Assembly (NCBI GenBank): GCA_036971615.1
Contig: JAYKKR010000035.1
Coordinates: forward strand, 1 to 64,000
Length of the DNA: 64,000 nucleotides
DNA from: Amyloporia xantha
Taxonomy: Eukaryota; Basidiomycota; Agaricomycetes; Polyporales; Adustoporiaceae
Direction of reading: 5' to 3'
The translations under genes and the position numbers were made by a program. Shown here one piece after another: positions 46,886 to 56,813 of the stretch (positions are counted from its first letter, which is position 1; each line of letters opens with the position of its first letter). The notes beneath the pieces were generated by a model. It searched no databases. It was not told the DNA's origin and was given only the letters and a program-made list of their open reading frames with translations.

Positions 46886-48475
46886 ATGAATAATTCCGTC
46901 CATCGTTCTGCTCCGCCGCCTTTCGATAGGCACGATGCGGATCTGATCCTACATTCTTCAGACAAAGTCGAACTCCGTGTACATCGTCAAATTCTAACAG
47001 TAGCCTCCGCCTTTTTCGAGACCATGCTGAGCCTGCCCCAACCGGAGGCCCAACCCATGACCATCGCTTCTGAACGATATCTTGGAGTGGTCGATGTCAC
47101 GGAGGACAGTGACACGCTGGAGACGCTCCTGCGTGTATGTTATCCTGTCGAGGACCCAATCATCAGCACCATCGATCTTGCACGGACAGTCTTGGAGGCC
47201 GCAATGAAGTATGACATGCGAGTAGGGATACTATTCGCAAAGCGTGCACTCCAGGACTTCATCAAGACGGAGCCTTTGAGTGTATATGCTATCGCCTGCC
47301 GGTACGCATTGGAGGATATCGCTAGCATGGCGGCCGAAAAAACTATAGGGCGGAAAGTAGTATATGTCGCTGAGCTCGAAGACTTACCTGCTGGCTGCTA
47401 TCACCGACTTTTGATGTACCAGCGCACCAAAAGGCCAAAGATCCCACTCAAGTTCACCTTCTGTTCTCCCGAAAACGTATCTACCGAAGGTGGAACGTCA
47501 ACGTCAACCCCGATCACATCGACAGCGCGCGAGATCAGCGACCTACCCCCTCCCTTCAATGATGCAAATGCCGATGTTGTTATCATCAGTTTGGATGAGG
47601 TGCATTTCAGGGTCTACAAAAATATTATATCGCTCGCCTCTCCTGTCCTCAAGGAAATGCTAGAGGCAGAGTGCGCGGGCCGCAGTCGCACATCCAGCGA
47701 GACACATGCTGGAGAATTAACCGGACATATGTCGTCCGTCCTACATGTTTCCGAGAACAGCGACACGCTCTTGCTACTATTGCAGCTTTGTTATCCTTCA
47801 GACACTCCTGAAATCGACGCCATACATGTCTTAATACCTGTGCTGGGTGCCGCGAGGAAGTACAAGATAGAGAAAGCGATACGGATCCTTTCTCAAAGGT
47901 GGTCAGAGTTGTCGACACCGGAGCCTTTCCGTTTATACATCCTTGCGGCATCATATGGCTGGAAGGAGCAGGCTGTGTCTACGGCCGAATTACTATTGAC
48001 GCACGGTTACGAGCAATTACAGGAGACATACGTGCCCGAAATGGAGGCTACTTCCACGGCGCCCTATTTTCGCCTCCTGCAGTACCACCAAACTTGTGGT
48101 AAAGCAGCTGCTGGACTCATTTCTGGGAAGTTGAAGTGGGCCTCCGATCATTTTAAGGACGCCGTGAAATGTGTCCAATGCACTAGTCCGTCTCGTACTT
48201 TGCGCAATGGAGGGAAGTGGGTTGATGAATATTTACCCATTGTACGGAGCCTTTTGAGACAGCGACCTACCGGAACCGTGCTTACCACTGAGCGCGTACT
48301 GGCGGCCATATTCGAGGGGGTCCGTAAATGCGCATATTGCAAAGAACCCCTCAAGCAAATTTTATCATTCAATGAGGCACTCAGTGATGCGGTGGACGAC
48401 GAAGTTGCCAAGGTACGTCCATCAAAGGCTCCAGCTCTTGTCAACACATCGTTGATCCTGGTCTCACCAGATTGA
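46886..48475 (+). CDS. Double-BTB/POZ protein with C-terminal cysteine module (copy G), intact
   Basis: The ATG at 46886 (context GCCGCCATGA) starts MNNSVHRSAPPPFDRHDADL. An in-frame leader upstream could extend it, but the family N-terminus fits this start. BTB1 covers residues of about 12-120, the linker includes LSVYAIACRYALEDIASMAA, and BTB2 starts near 220 (FNDANADVVIISLDEVHFRV). The cysteine module carries CVQC near 429, GKWVDEYLPIV, RQRPTGTVL, CAYC near 482 and DDEVAKV. The long frame gives 529 residues. A GTACGT donor after EVAK and an acceptor near 48471 would instead give an end at 48509 (IDSEMLFQSCTQ). This is the best-preserved reference copy for the decayed copies D, E and F. Confidence 0.87.
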   Translation: MNNSVHRSAPPPFDRHDADLILHSSDKVELRVHRQILTVASAFFETMLSLPQPEAQPMTIASERYLGVVDVTEDSDTLETLLRVCYPVEDPIISTIDLARTVLEAAMKYDMRVGILFAKRALQDFIKTEPLSVYAIACRYALEDIASMAAEKTIGRKVVYVAELEDLPAGCYHRLLMYQRTKRPKIPLKFTFCSPENVSTEGGTSTSTPITSTAREISDLPPPFNDANADVVIISLDEVHFRVYKNIISLASPVLKEMLEAECAGRSRTSSETHAGELTGHMSSVLHVSENSDTLLLLLQLCYPSDTPEIDAIHVLIPVLGAARKYKIEKAIRILSQRWSELSTPEPFRLYILAASYGWKEQAVSTAELLLTHGYEQLQETYVPEMEATSTAPYFRLLQYHQTCGKAAAGLISGKLKWASDHFKDAVKCVQCTSPSRTLRNGGKWVDEYLPIVRSLLRQRPTGTVLTTERVLAAIFEGVRKCAYCKEPLKQILSFNEALSDAVDDEVAKVRPSKAPALVNTSLILVSPD

Positions 48476-48509
48476 TTCAGAAATGCTTTTCCAGTCATGT
48501 ACGCAGTAG

Positions 48510-48952
48510 TGCACGAGACAATGCGAATAGAGTCAACGGTATACTATCATAGCGCGCAGGCATGCCTAGCGTACGATGTGTATCGTCTCTGCACAAACTC
48601 GCACACTGAGACGTCAGTTTCGGACGGTCTGGCCTGAACGAAATTTGGGTGTACGTAGGTTGAGAATATCGCCGACATATCCTCAACCATGTCGCGATAA
48701 CCCCCAATCTACATTAACGACACAAGTCAGTCGTAGCTACGATCCTGACTCCTCCCTGGATATCTAATTACTCTGTATCTAACGATTGCCTAACCCCTCT
48801 CATTATATAGTCTTTAAATTTGATCGCAAGAAACAACCCATCGTAAGCGAGAAGCGCAGGGCTTCCCCACAGACTCATTAAATGTTCAATATAACCTTAA
48901 GAGAGCAAACGTGAGTATAGGGCTATTTGTAATGTATGACTGATAAGAACGT
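48510..48952. other. Tail-to-tail intergenic region, BTB copies G and H
   Basis: Only 3' flanks are present; no gene is visible. Confidence 0.4.
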
Positions 48953-49912
48953 TCATACTTTTGATGTGACTTTGTCCACTTCTGCAGCGAGCAATGTAGT
49001 GAACTCCTGCATTTGCGAAAGAGCCGACTGTCTGCAGATATCGCAGGCCGTCGCTTCTTTCAGTGCGCAATCTGCTCCTGCTTCGATGAGTACTCGCCCG
49101 CACGGTCTCTCTCTTATAACCGTTTTCATCCTTGCTATATGCTCCCACCACCACATGCTCGATGTACGGAACTGCGTCGCGCCTCCAGCCCGGGGCAAGA
49201 CTTCTGAGGCCCGCACACAAGTATGTCGCGGGTCGTCATCTAACCAAACCCAATTTTTCTTGGGCAGCGATGCAAAACTGCAGAACGAAAAAAGGGAGCT
49301 CGCCATGGCGCTGCACTGCTGGTGGTAACGCAGTAGGGCAGAGAAAGCGGCCACTGACAGTGTGTCTCGCAGGTCGCGTGCGGACACATCCGAATCCCGT
49401 ATCGGAAAGGCCAGAGAGCATCTTGCTGCCATCCTCGCCTCTTCCTTGAGGTCGTACTCGAGCGCGATGCCATATATTTGCAGTGGCATTGTGGTAGCGA
49501 GGGCTCGCATCCGTATTCTCATCGCATCCACGACGCCATCCATGTCGTATTTCACCGCGGCCTCCAGAATGGAACGCAGCTCGGCCAGGTTGTTGACGTC
49601 GGGCTGCGGCAGCGGGTAGCAGATGCGCAATACCTTGTCAAGCGTATGACTGTCTTCCGCCATTGCGATGATCTCCAGACCATGCCTATACTCGCTGTCG
49701 CGGCGAGCCGCTTTTTCGTCCGCGGGGGGCTGAGGTAAGCTGAACATGGCCTCAAAGAAAGTGGATGCCTCTGCGAGAATGCGCATCCAAATGTGAAAAT
49801 CCACCAGATCTGAAGAGCGCAAGATTATGTCGGCCGACGATTTGTCGAAAGGTGGTGATGCATCAGAGACGAGCGAGTTTGAGGGACATGTAAATTGTGA
49901 CGTATGCGACAC
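48953..49912 (-). CDS. Single-BTB protein with C-terminal cysteine module (copy H); 5' exon unresolved
   Basis: This copy has one BTB domain (FDKSSADIILRSSDLVDF ... FSLPQPPADE, then LLRICYP-like VLRICYPLPQPD), the alpha-helical linker (AAVKYDMDG, LQIYGIALEYDLKEEARMAA), and a C-terminal module with HTC, WWWEH, RERPCGRV and ACDIC. It therefore lacks the second BTB present in the other complete copies. No in-frame ATG precedes the BTB: the frame opens at a GTG (49912) after a stop. A splice acceptor (GGCAG) lies just there, so a short first exon should lie upstream, as in copy C. I could not fix it. No frame break is seen. Confidence 0.78.
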   Translation of the reverse strand: MSHTSQFTCPSNSLVSDASPPFDKSSADIILRSSDLVDFHIWMRILAEASTFFEAMFSLPQPPADEKAARRDSEYRHGLEIIAMAEDSHTLDKVLRICYPLPQPDVNNLAELRSILEAAVKYDMDGVVDAMRIRMRALATTMPLQIYGIALEYDLKEEARMAARCSLAFPIRDSDVSARDLRDTLSVAAFSALLRYHQQCSAMASSLFSFCSFASLPKKNWVWLDDDPRHTCVRASEVLPRAGGATQFRTSSMWWWEHIARMKTVIRERPCGRVLIEAGADCALKEATACDICRQSALSQMQEFTTLLAAEVDKVTSKV

Positions 49913-50392
49913 TGCCGTGACCCGTCAGATATGCATCAATGAGTGTATTCACTCTGATTTAGTCGACTCACTCTCGGAGGGGGCTCAGTTGGAAGAGGAC
50001 GTTGAGTACCACATCCGACATCCGACACTGACCATCGACTTTTTAGCCTGCTCCGGCTTTGCATCGTGTATGGGCAGTTTAGCCAGCTGTTTCGGTCCAA
50101 CGTCTTTACTCACCGAGGACGATCGGAAGCAGTTTAGCCAGCTTCGGCCATACTTGATAGTCCACCGAAGTACAGTAAGGGATCTCGATCATTGCCTCAT
50201 GTTTTGTCCGATGAAACTACTTACAGGGGCGTTTGGAGCCATCAGTCACATTGATGCCCAGTTACAATTGCGCTGGCACAACATGTTGAACATGATATAA
50301 GATGAAACAAAACCTGAACAGGAAAATACACCTGTGACCCATTCGAGGGAAAGCCTAAAAGCTACCCAATACTATAATATCCAGACATCGAA
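49913..50392. other. Intergenic region upstream of BTB copy H
   Basis: It probably contains the missing short first exon and promoter of copy H, and the 3' flank of nitronate monooxygenase. The open frame on the plus strand (49827-50300) overlaps copy H and has no motif. Confidence 0.4.
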
Positions 50393-51743
50393 CTACAGCT
50401 TGGCTTTCAACGTCACCTTTGCAGCACCTTCTTGCAGAAGCTGCGCGGCGTCATTGACCATGTTCTCGATGATGACTCTGGCGGGTAATACGTCATTTAT
50501 GAGTCCGGCGACTTGCCCCGTAAGGAAAGTGATAGCCTTCGCATGCTTCTCGGGGTGCTTGCGCATCTCCTCCTCGTGCGGGATGATTCCTTTCGACGTA
50601 AGCACTTGGATCTCCGCTTGCCGGTTGGTGTTCCTGGATACTCGAGTAAGCCTCGGGCAGACGGCCGTAACGCAGGACACACTGACCAGTCGTCCACGTA
50701 CGCGTTTCGCACTATCCTTAGCGGTCGGCCCGTAAAGATCACAGTTCTCGTAGTATCATCGATTCCGGCGCGCACTACGGCATCCTTGTGTGCCTTTGGT
50801 GCGCCTGCCTCCACGCTCGCTACGAACCGCGTACCCACCCACACGCCTTGGGCGCCCCACATCAAGTTTGCCGCTAGCCCTCGCCCGTCGTATACTGCGC
50901 CTGCGCCGATGACATAAACGGGTTTCCCCGTCAGTGGTGACGTTTTCCCCTTGCATGCATCCACACATGCCGGGATGAGGATGGAGCACGGGACGTCGCC
51001 TGTGTGCCCACCTCCCTCACCACCTTGTGCACATATCAGGTCCACGCCCATGTCCAGCGCTCGGGCAACGTGCTTCGGGTGCCCGACCATCTATGAAACG
51101 CACAAGAGTCGGAGTCCAGGCGAGACAGTTCCATACACTCAGAGATAAAACGCACATTCATAACAGGAATACCAGCGGCGTGCAGCTTCTCGACGACCCA
51201 CTTGGGTGGAATGCCGACGGCACAGACAAATAGAGCGGCCTTTTCATCGATGATGACGTCTATGAGCTCTGGCAGCTTTCCCTTCTGGTAGTCGTGCTGA
51301 TAGCCACTAGATGAGCACACGATCGAAGACAAGTGCGGTACGAAAGCTGTAAGCACTCACGTTTGTCTTCCGCGCATTTCCACCAACCTGGGGAATTAAC
51401 AGATCCACTCCGAAAGGAGCATTCTTGTCTTGAAGATCTTCTTTGACAGCTCGAATCTGGTGTTCCCATCTAGCGTAAGTGGCATGGCGAATTGTATGAA
51501 GATGGAGAAACGCACCTGCTGACGGAGAATCTTTGGTGTGTATCCATGCCCCCCTATCACACCCAGACCGCCTGCATTGGTGACAGCCGCTGCAAGCTCA
51601 GGGCCAGCAGCGACGTTCATCCCTGATGCGGGTCAGGTTAGGTCAAGGTAAACACTCGTTTTTTCATGCGTGAACGCACCAGCCAGCAGTATGGGATGCT
51701 TAATCTTGAAGAGCTCCGTGATCGGTGTGCTGAGAACAGACAT
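50393..51743 (-). CDS. Nitronate monooxygenase (2-nitropropane dioxygenase family)
   Basis: An FMN-dependent TIM-barrel enzyme that oxidises alkyl nitronates and so detoxifies propionate-3-nitronate and related compounds. The ATG at 51743 starts MSVLSTPITELFKIKHPILLAG, followed by MNVAAGPELAAAVTNAGG. The FMN phosphate-binding region reads AQGGEGGGHTGDVP, and GVWVGTRFVAS and NAYVDDW follow as in the family. Exons: 51680-51743, 51516-51622, 51361-51456, 51156-51296, 50687-51090, 50393-50633. The sum of 1053 nt gives 350 residues, a normal length. All introns have GT-AG ends. Confidence 0.93.
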
Positions 51744-52383
51744 GGTGGTGGGATGTGTCTGTAGACACGTTCATTGTAAATCATGACCGTATATAAGAAA
51801 TCAAAATCCGCAGGCGGTGGGTAATTCGAAGGGAAGCCACAGGGTGCACTCACCGGGCCAAGGCAAGAAACCGGCTATAGCTACGGGAAACGGTCACCAG
51901 AGCCTGCATGTGATATGAGTGCTCCGCCGGAGGCAGCCAACCTCCGACTCATGAGATAATCTGACATACGTAGTGCACTAGTCTTCCGATTCAACTTCTG
52001 CTCGCCAGACCAGCTATGTCTGGCAGAATATTCAGAAATCAGCGAGGACGTCTACTGAGTAGTACCGTAGTACAGCTTGAAATTCTTGAATGCTGTCTAA
52101 ATTGAGACGCCCGAGTGGCAGTGTTGGATCGCGATCAGGTGAACAGCTTTCGCACGCCACAGACGCGCCGCGACGCGTTGTCGCGCGACATGCCCAGCTT
52201 CACGCACTCATATACTCTACAGATAGTACAACCACAGAGATCACGAACTGGCTACATTCTTTCACTTGTCTCTGCAGAGACCAGGAGTGAGCGCACCCGC
52301 AAAATCTAATATTTTCGGTTGCTCGAGATCACTTCAGGGGTATCAATATTAATGCGCCGCCCTACGCTGTGGATGGGACAACT
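51744..52383. other. Divergent intergenic region, nitronate monooxygenase (-) and RING gene (+)
   Basis: Short frames only. This is the upstream region of both genes. Confidence 0.4.
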
Positions 52384-53837
52384 ATGAGATCTCATTGCAG
52401 TATTTGCCTGGAGAATCATACTCTTGAACGATTTCGATTTTTACCCTGCGGTGCGATTGCTCATTATGTCTATACTGCTCATGTATTCACTAATCACCGT
52501 AGGACATGGATTCTGTCTTACTTCCTTGGAAGAGTACACGTCAAAGCGCGCCAGGAAACCATGTCCTGTCTGTCGGGAGCCTTTCATTATTGAAGATGCA
52601 CATTCTGTGTACATCCAACTCCCAGCGGCAGACGCTTACCCCACACAAGGGAATCCAGATGATGGATCAGCCAATCAAATACGATATTCCGTACCTGTGC
52701 TGAAACAAGCAGGCTTTGCAAGTGAAAGGATCAAGCAAATGGACAGCGGCAGCAGTGCAGATACTGTAAAAAGAGCAGCAGGCGAGATCCACAAAGTTGT
52801 AGAAGGTCTTGATCACCAGCCGTGTAACGTTGAGGTAGGCTCCGTGTTCTTCATTCTACAACCACTATGATGAACATCGACCTCCTGTTTGTGAAGGCCC
52901 TTCTATCTGTGCTTGCAGACTTCTTGAAGCGCGCCTCGCCGGTGTTTGGTACTGTCCCAGCACAGAAGGAGGAGATCAAATTATTAAGAAGCAAATTGTG
53001 CACCGCAGTAGCAGAACAGCAGCATCTGCGCGAAGAGGGGCAGAAAGCGGGGAGGATAGCGCTAGACGCCGTAGAGACAGCAGACAAAGCACGACACGAA
53101 CTGGTCAACATGAGAGAAGAGAATGACAGACTCAAAAAGCGTCTGGAGGCACAGACTAAAGATCATAACGAACAACTTGTGGCGAAAGCCATGGAAGCGA
53201 CTGGATTGTGCAATACAATTCTGGCGCATAAGGATAAGGTGAGTACCATTGAATCTATTCCTAGTTAAGTGGAACTATAACTGGGCGTGGTATCATAGGA
53301 GGCAAAGCAGAAAACGAAGATTTTCGATCTTCGGCAGCAACTCGAGGAAAAGGACGCGACTATCAACAAACTTCGTCTATCCGCCGATAGAATTACCGAC
53401 TTTTCAACGCCTAAACACTGGCAGGGTGCTCGACAACCCATCTCGGCATCCAGCACTCAGGTCGGTACTTGCTAAACGACCCATTATTCTCTAGACTGTC
53501 AGATTTTATCCCACAGGATCTAGAAACAATGGAGACATACCCCGCTGATTACGCTACTGAGAACGCAACGACCTTCGGCTCGGAATCAGAGCTGGATTAT
53601 CTGGATCCTGGTCCATTACAACCGCTTCCTGCGCTTTCCCCCACACCACGACATTCACCGCCCGCTCTGTCGAGACCCATGTTTGGCACAGACTGGAATC
53701 TCAAACCGCCTCAAAAGCGTAAGCGCACAATACCATCCGAGAAGCTCCCTCCCTTATTCCCGATTGTTCTGAACGAGAAGGGCCAGACGAAAGGGAAGGT
53801 GCAGCTAGGCTCGCGACAAAAGCTGAAGTTCAGTTGA
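52384..53837 (+). CDS. RING-finger and coiled-coil protein, with one RING ligand replaced
   Basis: Probably an E3 ubiquitin ligase-type protein. The ATG at 52384 starts MRSHCSICLEN. Splicing a 52-nt intron joins FLPCG to HGFCLTSLEEY, and PCPVC closes the RING. The pattern C-x2-C, C-x-H-x2-C, C-x2-C is present, but the position of the sixth ligand reads serine (CLTS). A coiled-coil region (KEEIKLLRSKLCTAVAEQQ, RLKKRLEAQ, DLRQQLEEKDATINKLR) and a basic, proline-rich tail follow. Exons: 52384-52450, 52503-52834, 52897-53238, 53299-53460, 53517-53837. The sum of 1224 nt gives 407 residues. The gene is tail to tail with the next one. Confidence 0.82.
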
Positions 53838-54161
53838 TTTCAGTTGATCCATTCCGTCATACTCCGTGCGTAACGGCACGAAGTCGACGGGGCCCCGACG
53901 GCGTGATTACGCAACCTACGCGTGCAACAGACGGTATTAGCAAGATTAGCACACGCCGAAGGTGTATTTTGGAAATGTGTTCAGACAGCAGAAATAGCAT
54001 TGGTAAAGGAACGTTCCGCCACAGTTATGCAATATGATCATGTCCAGTGTTTGCGATAGAGAGCATGCCGACGGGGTATATAGTGGAGATGGAGAGAGAA
54101 TATTAGAGATAGATGTTTGTAGATGCAAATAAATGAGCGATGGGAACATGCCGATCAGACG
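53838..54161. other. Tail-to-tail intergenic region
   Basis: It lies between the stops of the RING gene and the coiled-coil gene. Nothing else is seen. Confidence 0.4.
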
Positions 54162-55878
54162 CTATGAGGGCTCTTGTTGGGCATTGGGAGCTGACACGAG
54201 AGGGGAGGACCCGTCGGCACGCATGAGGCGGCGGAGACGCGCAAGGTCTTCTGCGAGAGATCTGTTGACACGACATGAGGTCGCGCTGTATAAAACTCTG
54301 GGGGCAGACAGCACTATACCTTGCAGTCCGCCATGCTTCCTCGTTGTCCTTCCCCGACTTCTCCACCTCGGCGCGCAGTTGCCCAATGTCCTCCCTGAAG
54401 CTGTCCTCCACCTCCTTCCGTATTCGATCGTTCTCCTCCTTCAGCCGCCTTACCTCTCCGAGGCCGGAGCCACCCTCCTCCCTCTCCCTCTGCAACTCCT
54501 CCACAAGCTTTCGATACCGCTTCCCCATCTCCTCCGCTTCGTGAAGGACCTTCTCCTCCCGCCGACGCATCTCTTCCCGTAGACTGTCCGTGTCGGTCTG
54601 GAACGATGCGACAAGCCCCTTCAGCGAGTCCCGCAGGACGGCGTACTCGCGCTCGGCCTTCTGCGAGCGCGCAGTGGCCTCCACGAGCGACGAGTCCATG
54701 TCTCGCAGCGACTTCTTCGAGGTCGTCGTCTCCAGCTTGAGCTGAGACTTCAGCGTGATGACCTCCGCTTCCGCTTTCCGCGCCCGCTCGAGCACCTTGT
54801 GCACAGCCCCGTCCTGATCATGCAATCTCCAGACGAATCGAAGGACATACCTCCTGCAACAGCCGCTCCTTCCTCGCCACCACGTTGTTCAGTCCCTCGT
54901 TCTCCAGCCGCAGCCGCTCCCGCACCTCCTTCAGGTCCTCCGTCTGCCTCGTCAGCTGACTCACCTGCCGCTGGCTCACCCTGAGCTGCGCTTTCGTGTT
55001 CTCAAGCGCGTTCTTCGCATTCAGTACGCCCGCTTGCAGGTCTGCGAGCACCTTCGTCGTATTTCCGGGCGCAAAGGAACTGCGGCGGCTGGGCGACGTC
55101 GCAGGCGTCAGTGATGACGTTGACCCGCCAAAGTAGGGCGACAATTGTGTACTGCTCGATTGCGAGCTGTCTTCGTGGCCTTCTTCCGCCAGAGCGCGCG
55201 CATTACCTACCAAGTGTAGGATTCAGACGCCACACCGGCAGGAACATACCTTTACTGACCTACTGATGACACCGGTATTCCTACGAACAGATTAGAATGC
55301 GACAGAGATAGACGTGTGATTAGTACATACGACTGAGTGTCCGCGTCGGGCTTGGGGCCCGCGTTCCGGACGCCGTTGGAATGCCCTCACGAATGCCGTT
55401 CTCCTCTCCAAACGACGTCCGTCTCTCGTCTCGCTTCGGTAATGGAAGATTCGAATCTGGTCCGGCAAGTCCGTGCAAAACCTCGAAGCTATTGCGCCTC
55501 TGCATTTTCGTCGTATGTGTGTAAGAACTCGGCGGGCCCGTGGACTGTTCTAGCTCTAGTGGGGTGAGTGGAGGAGAGTTCATGATCCCTGGAGGCAGCG
55601 GACGTGGTCCGCGCAACAATGTATTCTCTAAAGTCTGGAGCTGGGCTTGCTGGTGTCTGATAGAGTGTTTAAGCGTGGACATATGATTCCGTATAGCCAC
55701 TGGGAGCTCGGTCAATTGGAAGGTTTGAAACTAGCGGTGCGAACACACCTGTTTCGTCCGCTAACGTCACCACGGGACTTGAGGACCGTCCTGTGGAACG
55801 AATAGAGCTGCGGGAGGATGGGCGAGAACTTGGCCGAGGAGGAGAAAGGGGAGAGTTCAAGTACCCCGATGCAGACAT
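54162..55878 (-). CDS. Coiled-coil protein of unknown function (possibly She3-like)
   Basis: The ATG at 55878 opens a serine/proline-rich N-terminus (MSASGYLNSPLSPPRPSS). VAIRNHMSTLKHSIRHQQAQ, TLLRGPRPLPPG and a second disordered part follow. From mid-protein onward it is coiled coil (NAKNALENTKAQLRVSQRQ, ENEGLNNVVARKERLLQE, REEKVLHEAEEMGKRYR), ending DGSSPLVSAPNAQQEPS. Exons: 55749-55878, 55331-55699, 55260-55280 (21 nt), 54851-55206, 54320-54813, 54162-54261. The sum of 1470 nt gives 489 residues. The general layout reminds me of fungal proteins annotated as She3-domain (myosin V cargo adaptor), but coiled coils align easily and I hold this weakly. Confidence 0.75.
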
Positions 55879-56813
55879 TCACTCAGATTCGAAGGAACAG
55901 TCCCCAGTTCAAATTAGAGACGACGGGGTCGCGAGAATCATGAAGCAGCAAGACGGCCAAGAAGGCGCTGAGAGATCTCAGCTCGTATTATACCAAGCAG
56001 TCTGAAGCTTGCAGTTGATAAGCTATATTGCAGACAAGATGGCAGTTATTGTTAAGTAGCGTTTTGTCAAGGTTTGATATCCAATCACACTGTCAGGGAA
56101 GCCCGGGAAGTGGTGATGACCGCGATCAGTGCCAGCAGCACTCTGAGCCCGTCTGGCTTGTGCATGTAAGGAATATATCTTCATTCCAGCAACTTGCAAC
56201 TGAGTTCACCCGACACATTATACATCGCTGTACGATGAACATTCTCCCGGCTACTTCTACGCGATGTGTTTGCTCTTCCAAGTCGAAGTCGCGGTAACAG
56301 CACCTCAACCTCACCGTAACCCTAGCTAGTTAGCTTGGCAAACACGTGAGGTGTGGCAAGCTAATTAGCTCCGCTTGCCCTGTCCCCGCACACTGCCAGT
56401 AGCACCGTAGATAGCTACCGCCTCCTACCAATTGAAGTACTTAGAGACGAGATCGCTGATAAGGGCTCTGTCATCGCTGATAACACCGTCGGTGCTATCT
56501 TGCCACCAGATAACGTCGGCCGCGATCTCGGAGATCGTCTGGCCAGCCCTTTGCGCCCGTTGCTCCCCGACGCCGGCGCTCTAGCACCCGCCACACGCCC
56601 GCCGTCAGCGCTTATCACTCCCGACGCGTCGGTGTCGTCCTCCACGATGATAACAAGGCAACGCCTTACTTATGTCATCTTGTATATAGTTGCATTCAAT
56701 ATAAACATTCTGTATACTACTGGATATAAGCTGCTCAACACAGGCCTGGAACTATGGTAACAATAAAGCTGCGAAAATGCATAGACCTAGCATAGAAGAG
56801 CATACGCGAAAGG
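55879..56813. other. Intergenic region at the left edge of the mobile region
   Basis: It contains an imperfect palindrome with a CACGTG core at 56325-56369. No gene is visible. Confidence 0.4.
56325..56369. repeat. 45-bp imperfect palindrome with central CACGTG
   Basis: The left arm GCTAGTTAGCTTG and right arm CAAGCTAATTAGC are inverted copies (12 of 13 matches). A CACGTG hexamer lies between them at 56343. It sits about 450 bases beyond the 3' end of the KDZ-associated gene cluster, so it may be an element end or a hairpin-forming MITE remnant. Confidence 0.5.
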
